From Physcomitrium patens (Eukaryota; Streptophyta; Bryopsida; Funariales; Funariaceae): DNA of 64,000 bases. Shown here piece by piece: positions 59,638 through 64,000 of this stretch. Position numbers and translations under genes: made by a program. The notes under the pieces were generated by a model. The model searched no databases. It saw nothing but the letters and a program-made list of their open reading frames with translations, and was not told the DNA's origin. The stretch covers positions 11,791,533-11,855,532 of the forward strand of contig NC_037267.1 of the NCBI RefSeq assembly GCF_000002425.4. The letters run 5' to 3'. Position 1 is the stretch's first letter. Every line of letters starts with the position of its first letter.

Positions 59638-59872
59638 TGTCGTATTACGTGCTTTCCTGCTCGAGAATGCACCGGGCGTCTAGTTGTAGGAGGTAGTATG
59701 AAGATTCGCTAATAATCAAGCAGTCTATCAGTTTTTTACTGTTAGAATATAAATGATTGCAAGAATATATCATAAATCTATACGGATGTCCTTCGATTGC
59801 TCGCCGAAATCCCTTTTGTCCCAGCCGATAGGTCTCTAGATGTTATAGAGAACCCCAAACAACCCAATCTGC
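59638..59872 (-). repeat. Z-family LTR fragment, split by element H
   Basis: Starts TGTCGTATTACGTGCTTTCC with 'GAGAATGCACCGGGCGTCTA', matching 40910 onward. About 235 bp, then element H begins. The rest of this Z should lie beyond the right end of H, outside the window. Confidence 0.8.
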
Positions 59873-60215
59873 TGTCACGGACATACATATAATTACCTAT
59901 ATGAATAGATAAAAGTATGTAAAAGTAGATAAAAGTAGGTTAATTGTGTAATATCTTCTAGAGAAGCTTCTTAGAAGCTTCTTAGAAGCTTCATAGACGC
60001 TGTTTTGACTTTATAGGAGTCTATAGTTGACTTTTAGGCTAGAAACTTGGTCAACAAGTTAGCCATGTGCCACACATGTTGGAAGCTTAAAGAACAAGCT
60101 AACTACGTGGTCCATCCATAGAAAAACTTGCCTTGTAAGCAAAGGCATGTGGCCTAGAAAGTCAACATATATTGGAGGTCTTATAAAACATCGCCATGTG
60201 GCTCTAGTTAGATAG

Positions 60216-60224
60216 TATATATAG
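60216..60224 (+). promoter_or_regulatory. TATA box of the H LTR
   Basis: TATATATAG, preserved in A, B, D and F. A start of transcription about 31 nt from its first T would fall at 60247, the first base of the 11-mer that is complementary to the primer site. Confidence 0.7.
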
Positions 60225-60227
60225 AGG

Positions 60228-60253
60228 CAAGAGTGAAGCCCTCTTCACTCTTG
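60228..60253 (+). promoter_or_regulatory. Palindrome between TATA box and predicted RNA start
   Basis: Arms CAAGAGTGAAG and CTTCACTCTTG (11 bp, perfect) around CCCT. Other copies have the same arms, up to 13 bp, with different 4-nt loops. The right arm contains the start of the self-primer. Confidence 0.7.
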
Positions 60254-60425
60254 TCAACTCCTTTCTTGCTTCTAGTCTAGTTTCAAGGGTCTCTAGTTTT
60301 CTTGTATTTTGGCAATAGCCATTCCAGTTTCTTTCTTAATATACATATTTCTATTTTGTCCTATTTCTTTTTGAGAAAAGTCTCACTTACTCTTTAGCTT
60401 TCATCGAGTTCTTGTCCTTGACAGA

Positions 60426-60436
60426 TTGACAAGAGT
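60426..60436 (+). other. Self-primer binding site of element H
   Basis: TTGACAAGAGT, 2 nt behind the LTR end, is the exact reverse complement of 60247-60257 (ACTCTTGTCAA). A tRNA-iMet-like TATCAGAGC lies further on (60448-60456) but lacks the TGG that would pair with the tRNA CCA end. Confidence 0.65.
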
Positions 60437-60635
60437 ACACTTACAATATCAGAGCTTTGTCTTTTCTTGATTAAGAGTGGATTACCCCTTTTTCTTGATA
60501 AGACATAAGCGCATTAGAAGTTGCGGATTACCCTCTTTTAAACTGATATTGTTCTTAGTATTTTCTTTGTTATCAATTCCTCTCTTCTATTTGTTTTGAG
60601 CGTTATTAGACATCTTCTCTTTTCTAAGTGCTACT
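60437..60635 (+). other. Element H 5' leader
   Basis: Untranslated leader between primer site and gag ATG. It starts with AC-rich sequence and TATCAGAGCTTTGTC, followed by AT-rich sequence; likely includes the RNA packaging signal. No ORF. Confidence 0.6.
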
Positions 60636-61643
60636 ATGGCAGAGCTTGTTGAAATGAAGAGTGCTATGGCACAGATGCAAGAACAATTGAGGGAGTTAAT
60701 GCTTGCGATGCATCAACTCAATTTACCACCACAAGGAGCAACAAGAATGGTAGGAAGTGAAGATATAGAGATGATTGGGGCTGCTTCAACATCTGCACCA
60801 AACCATGTCCCTTCTCCCAGAATGGAACACCCTTCGAGTGTTAGAGAACCGAGAGTTGCCTTGCCCGAGAAGTTTGATGGTACCAGATCCAAGTTTCGAG
60901 GATTCATCAATCAGGTCCAACTAGTGATTGAACTTCAATCCCAAAGCTATCCAACTCCAGGGTCACAAGTTAGATTCATTGGTACACTTCTTTCAGGTTC
61001 AGCATTGTCATGGTTTTCATCTTTTCTTGAACGACGAGATCCAATATTGGATAATTTAGAGGCTTTTTTGGCGGAGTTTCGATCCATGTTTGGAGAACAT
61101 GATGCAATTCGTGTTGCAACCAACAAGATCCGTATTTTGCGACAAGGCAATCGATCAGTAACATTATATGCTTCGCAATTTCGACAACTTGCAACTGATA
61201 TCAAGTGGGATGATGCCGCACTTGTGAGTCAATTTCTCTACGGATTACAATATGAGGTAAAGAAATTGATGCTTAATTTACCTGATCCTCAAACATTGAG
61301 TCAAGCAATTGACTTTGTTGTGAAGTGCGACAATCGACTTTTTGAATTTCGATCCGAGAGTCGCACAAGTAGGCCTCAACATTACTACAATTCAATGGCA
61401 ACACCGACGTCTCCTCAACACATACCTTCAGAAGTAGAGGATATGCAAATTGATGCGGTACGTTTCAAACCTCTTACTGAGCAAGAAAAGTCTCGTCGTC
61501 GACAAGAAGGATTGTGCTTATATTGTGGAGAACCTAAGCACACTGCTCAACATTGTCCAAAGAAGCGACGTAACTACAAAATGAGGAGTACGGCTGTCAA
61601 AGAAGACAGTATGTCGGAAAACGAGTACGTCCAGCTACAATAG
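60636..61643 (+). CDS. gag: Gag polyprotein of element H (335 aa)
   Basis: Structural protein of the virus-like particle, complete and uninterrupted. N-terminus (residues 1-25) is a heptad-like helix 'MAELVEMKSAMAQMQEQL'. A proline/serine linker follows, then the capsid-type domain from 'PEKFDGTRSKFRGFINQ' (about 75) through 'GSALSWFSSFL' to 'QAIDFVVKCDNRLFEF' (about 240). C-terminal basic region with one CCHC knuckle 'CLYCGEPKHTAQHC' (about 298-311; C-x2-C-x4-H-x4-C). Chosen start: the first ATG after the leader, shared with B and D. Pol overlaps the last 70 nt in the -1 frame. Confidence 0.95.
   Translation: MAELVEMKSAMAQMQEQLRELMLAMHQLNLPPQGATRMVGSEDIEMIGAASTSAPNHVPSPRMEHPSSVREPRVALPEKFDGTRSKFRGFINQVQLVIELQSQSYPTPGSQVRFIGTLLSGSALSWFSSFLERRDPILDNLEAFLAEFRSMFGEHDAIRVATNKIRILRQGNRSVTLYASQFRQLATDIKWDDAALVSQFLYGLQYEVKKLMLNLPDPQTLSQAIDFVVKCDNRLFEFRSESRTSRPQHYYNSMATPTSPQHIPSEVEDMQIDAVRFKPLTEQEKSRRRQEGLCLYCGEPKHTAQHCPKKRRNYKMRSTAVKEDSMSENEYVQLQ
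61574..61643 (+). promoter_or_regulatory. Gag-pol overlap, candidate -1 frameshift region
   Basis: The pol frame has a stop at 61571-61573 and is open from 61574; gag ends at 61643. No ATG lies in the early pol frame. The heptamer GGAAAAC (61616-61622) is in slip-type phase (G GAA AAC); B has GAAAAAC at the same place. These are near the X XXY YYZ rule but not perfect, so the site is a proposal. Confidence 0.5.
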
Positions 61644-64000
61644 GGACCGTGCGGCTGGAATCTTGTACAACTTCTAATGAAGGTCCTATCCTCTCCTCAG
61701 AACCATCTCCTTGTTTTATAATAGATGTGCATTTAGGACCTAATAATTACAAAGCCTCTGCCTTGATAGATTCAGGAGCCTCAGCTTGTTTTTTAGATGG
61801 AGAATTTGCTAGATGTCATAGAATATCATTAATACAAAAAACTAAACCTGTACACGTAGAAGTCATAGATGGTCGTCCGTTGTCTTCTGGAGATGTAACT
61901 CACGAAACACTTCCTGTAGATGTAGTAATAAATGGTCATAGTAGTTGCGTAATTTTTAATATAATTAGATCTCCCTCTAATCCAGTAATTTTAGGCTTAT
62001 CATGGTTAGAAAAGTATAATCCTCGAATAGATTGGATTTCTCGTAAACTTGATTTTTCTCGGAGCATTAGTAACAGTTCTATTAATCAAGTAAAAAACCA
62101 TGAGTCTAGTATAGTAAAACCCGCACTTATAGGTGCAAAAGCATTTATACACGCAGCAAAAGAAGGATCAACTTTTGCTATTTATGCTGCACCTATTTCT
62201 GAAAGCGTAAAGACTTCAAGTGGCATTCCAAGTCAATATCAGGATTATCAAGACGTTTTTGAGAAAAAGAATGCAGATATTCTTCCTGAGCATCGCCCAT
62301 ACGATTGTTCAATCGATCTCAAGGAAGGAACTCAGCCACCATTTGGACCAATTTACAGTTTATCGCAAGATGAGTTGGCTAAACTCAAGACATATATGGA
62401 CGAGAATTTAGCGAAGAATTTCATACGCCATTCAAAATCTCCAGCAGGAGCTCCAATTTTATTCGTAAAGAAAAAAGATGGATCTTTACGAATGTGTGTT
62501 GACTATCGAGGACTCAACAAGATCACAATCAAGAACAGGTATCCATTACCTTTGATATCAGGACTCCTTGACCAGTTAAATCAAGCTAAGATCTATACAA
62601 AAATAGATCTAAGAGGAGCATATAATCTAGTACGGATCAAAGAAGGAGATGAATGGAAGACTGCGTTTCGAACCAGGTATGGACATTTCGAATACAATGT
62701 CATGCCTTTTGGACTCACGAATGCACCAGCTGCTTTTCAACATCTCATGAATGATGTATTTCGTGAATTCTTAGACAATTTTGTCGTCTGCTACCTAGAC
62801 GATATCCTGATTTATTCTAAGAATGTTGAAGAACATGAAATACATGTTCGTCAAGTATTACAAAAACTTAGAGATGCAGGATTGTACGCCAAGATAGAAA
62901 AGTGTGTATTTCACACTACTCAAGTTGACTTTTTAGAATACATCATTTCAAATGATGGTCTTATGATGGATTCTAAGAAAGTCCAAACAATCATGGATTG
63001 GAAGATTCCAAAGACTGTAAGAGATGTCCAATGTTTCTTGGGATTTGCCAATTACTATCGGATCTTCATCAAAGACTTCTCACGAGTTGCAGCTCCACTT
63101 ACACGCTTGACTAGTAAAGATAAATTCCAATGGAATCAAGAAGCGGAAGCAGCATTTGAAGCCTTGAAGACATCGTTTGTCTCTGCACCAGTCTTATATA
63201 GTGTTGACTTTTCCAAGGTATTTTTTATGGAAACAGATGCATCGGATTTTGCCTTGGGTGCAGTTTTATCACAAATGGGAACAGATGACAAACTTCATCC
63301 GATAGCTTTTCATTCAAGAAAATTCTCAGCAGCCGAGATCAATTATGAGATCCACGATAAAGAACTTCTTGCAATCGTGGATTCTTTTTAAGAATGGCAT
63401 CATTATCTAGAAGGTGCTTCTAGTCCAGTCACTGTGTATACAGATCATTAGAACCTCGAGTATTTCATGTCAGCACGCGTGTTGAATCGTCGTCAAGCTC
63501 GTTGGAGTATGTCTTTGTCAAGATTCGACTTCATTATCACTTATCGGCCAGGAAAACAACAAGGTTTGTCCGATGCCCTATCTAGACGTTCTTATTTTGC
63601 ACCAAAAGAAGGAGATGCAGCTTTTGAGCAACAAAGAACGGTCCTCTTGAAACCGGAGCAATTTCATCTCCGAGCAGTGAAATCAACACTGACTGTTGAT
63701 TCAACTTTTCTCAAGCAAATCCAGTCCAGTATGTCCTCAGACCCTCTTGTTCATGATATCGAGAATAATTCTTCCAAGTCTCATGATTCTTCTAAGTTCG
63801 AGTTCAAGAATAATCTATTATATTTTGAAGGACGCCTATATGTTCCAGAAGGAAAAGCACGTTTGCGTGTTCTTCAAGCACGTCATGACTTTCCAGCAGC
63901 AGGTCACTTTGGATATAATAAGACTCTGGAACTCATATCAAGAGATTTTTGGTGGCCACAAATGTGGAAGTCAGTCAAAGACTTTGTACAATCATGTGAT
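61574..64000 (+). pseudogene. pol: Element H pol: protease, RT, RNase H, integrase (partial)
   Basis: Protease 'SALIDSGASACFLDGEF' (61760-61808). RT with '[20 protein letters not shown]', '[13 protein letters not shown]' and the catalytic '[10 protein letters not shown]' (62790-62820). RNase H 'METDASDFALGAVLSQ' (63228-63275), then 'DKELLAIVDSF'. A TAA at 63389-63391 stands where D has Gln (C>T), and a TAG at 63449-63451 where D has Lys. The frame continues through 'YRPGKQQGLSDALSR' to the integrase zinc region 'AGHFGYNKTLELISRDFWWP'; the window ends just after 'FVQSCD'. The protease-to-RNase H part is otherwise intact. Not functional unless the stops are read through. Confidence 0.95.

Larger units (their letters stand above)
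59873..60423 (+). repeat. Element H 5' LTR
   Basis: 551 bp, TGTCACGGACATAC...CTTGTCCTTGACA, with 5-bp inverted ends TGTCA/TGACA. At 59963-59993 the palindromic 11-mer AGAAGCTTCTT is repeated nearly three times, where B and D have a shorter form. Confidence 0.93.
59873..64000 (+). mobile_element. Element H: young chromovirus, runs off the window
   Basis: 5' LTR 59873-60423, self-primer site, gag 60636-61643, and pol from 61574 past the window end (integrase zinc region at 63890-64000). Only two nonsense codons are seen in pol, gag is intact, and CpG sites are still common, so H is the youngest copy here. It inserted into Z (left flank TCTGC, 59868-59872). Confidence 0.95.

Noticed and set aside
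60445..60460. TATCAGAGC as a classical tRNA-iMet primer binding site
   Set aside because: It is 24 nt behind the LTR end and lacks the TGG needed to pair with the tRNA CCA terminus; the 11-mer self-primer 2 nt behind the LTR is the better candidate. Kept only as a possible second contact.
60713..61204. Minus-strand ORFs of 65, 85 and 72 codons over gag
   Set aside because: Shadows of the intact gag on the other strand; similar shadow ORFs recur over gag in B, F and D.
61649..61651. GTG as the start of pol
   Set aside because: The pol frame is open upstream to 61574 within gag, and the sequence before GTG is also conserved in B; expression by -1 frameshift is more likely in a eukaryotic retroelement than initiation at GTG.
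1..64000. Fungal RIP as the cause of the C>T decay
   Set aside because: The mix of Athila/Tat-like elements, plant telomere-like units and a tRNA-type primer site points to a plant, and gradual methyl-C deamination explains the age gradient.
1..64000. tRNA and rRNA genes
   Set aside because: I saw no cloverleaf-like or rRNA-like segment when reading; a covariance-model scan would be decisive.

Overview
The window looks like a heterochromatic block of a land-plant nuclear genome, and I see no intact host gene. Reasons: Ty3/gypsy chromodomain elements, an Athila/Tat-like gypsy element with a tRNA-type primer site, a LINE fragment, a Ty1/copia fragment, plant-type telomere-like (TTTAGGG-related) arrays inside an LTR family, and very AT-rich, CpG-poor DNA, as expected of long-methylated transposons. 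Moss chromoviruses of the Tcn1-like clade (close to fungal elements) are known, and the chromovirus here fits such a group, so a moss such as Physcomitrium is my best guess. The species is inference only.

Four repeat families dominate. (1) 'Chr': a chromovirus of about 6.4 kb, LTRs about 555 bp (TGTCA...TGACA), with gag, then pol in the -1 frame (protease, RT, RNase H, integrase, chromodomain) and a further small ORF before the 3' LTR. Eight copies or parts of very different ages: A (+, about 8.1-24.36 kb), B (-, 12817-18472), C (+, 32.5-36.15 kb), a lone LTR part at 36155, F (-, 36.48-37.84 and 51.07-52.05 kb), D (-, 37840-51074), E (-, 24.46-25.05 kb) and H (+, 59873 to the window end). (2) 'Ath': Athila/Tat-like elements (a solo LTR at 18707, an element at 39294-46265, element G at 54539-59637). 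(3) 'Z': a 0.8-1.8 kb LTR-like repeat seen seven times with no internal region, carrying telomere-like arrays in two copies. (4) 'W': another decayed gypsy lineage at 52.05-54.54 kb.

Layout. 1-8.1 kb: decayed AT-rich DNA, a LINE RT relic, an unknown ORF relic and two Z copies. 8.1-24.4 kb: element A, split by Z (9556), an unknown insert (11490), B (12817), an Ath solo LTR (18707) and Z (19515). 24.4-32.5 kb: chromovirus and copia fragments, a Z copy, AT-rich DNA and one GC-balanced, CpG-containing island (30.84-32.12 kb). 32.5-36.5 kb: element C and a broken junction. 36.5-52.05 kb: a four-level nest, F > D > Ath > Z. 52.05-59.6 kb: W, then G with an extra ORF after pol. 59.6-64 kb: Z inside G, and the young copy H inside that Z.

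In this family the TATA box of the LTR, an 11-nt stretch about 31 nt downstream of it, and an 11-nt site just behind the LTR form a set: the two 11-mers are exact complements, as in self-primed Tf1/sushi-type elements. I think this, the conserved accessory ORF of the chromovirus, and the post-pol ORF of G are the most interesting biology here.
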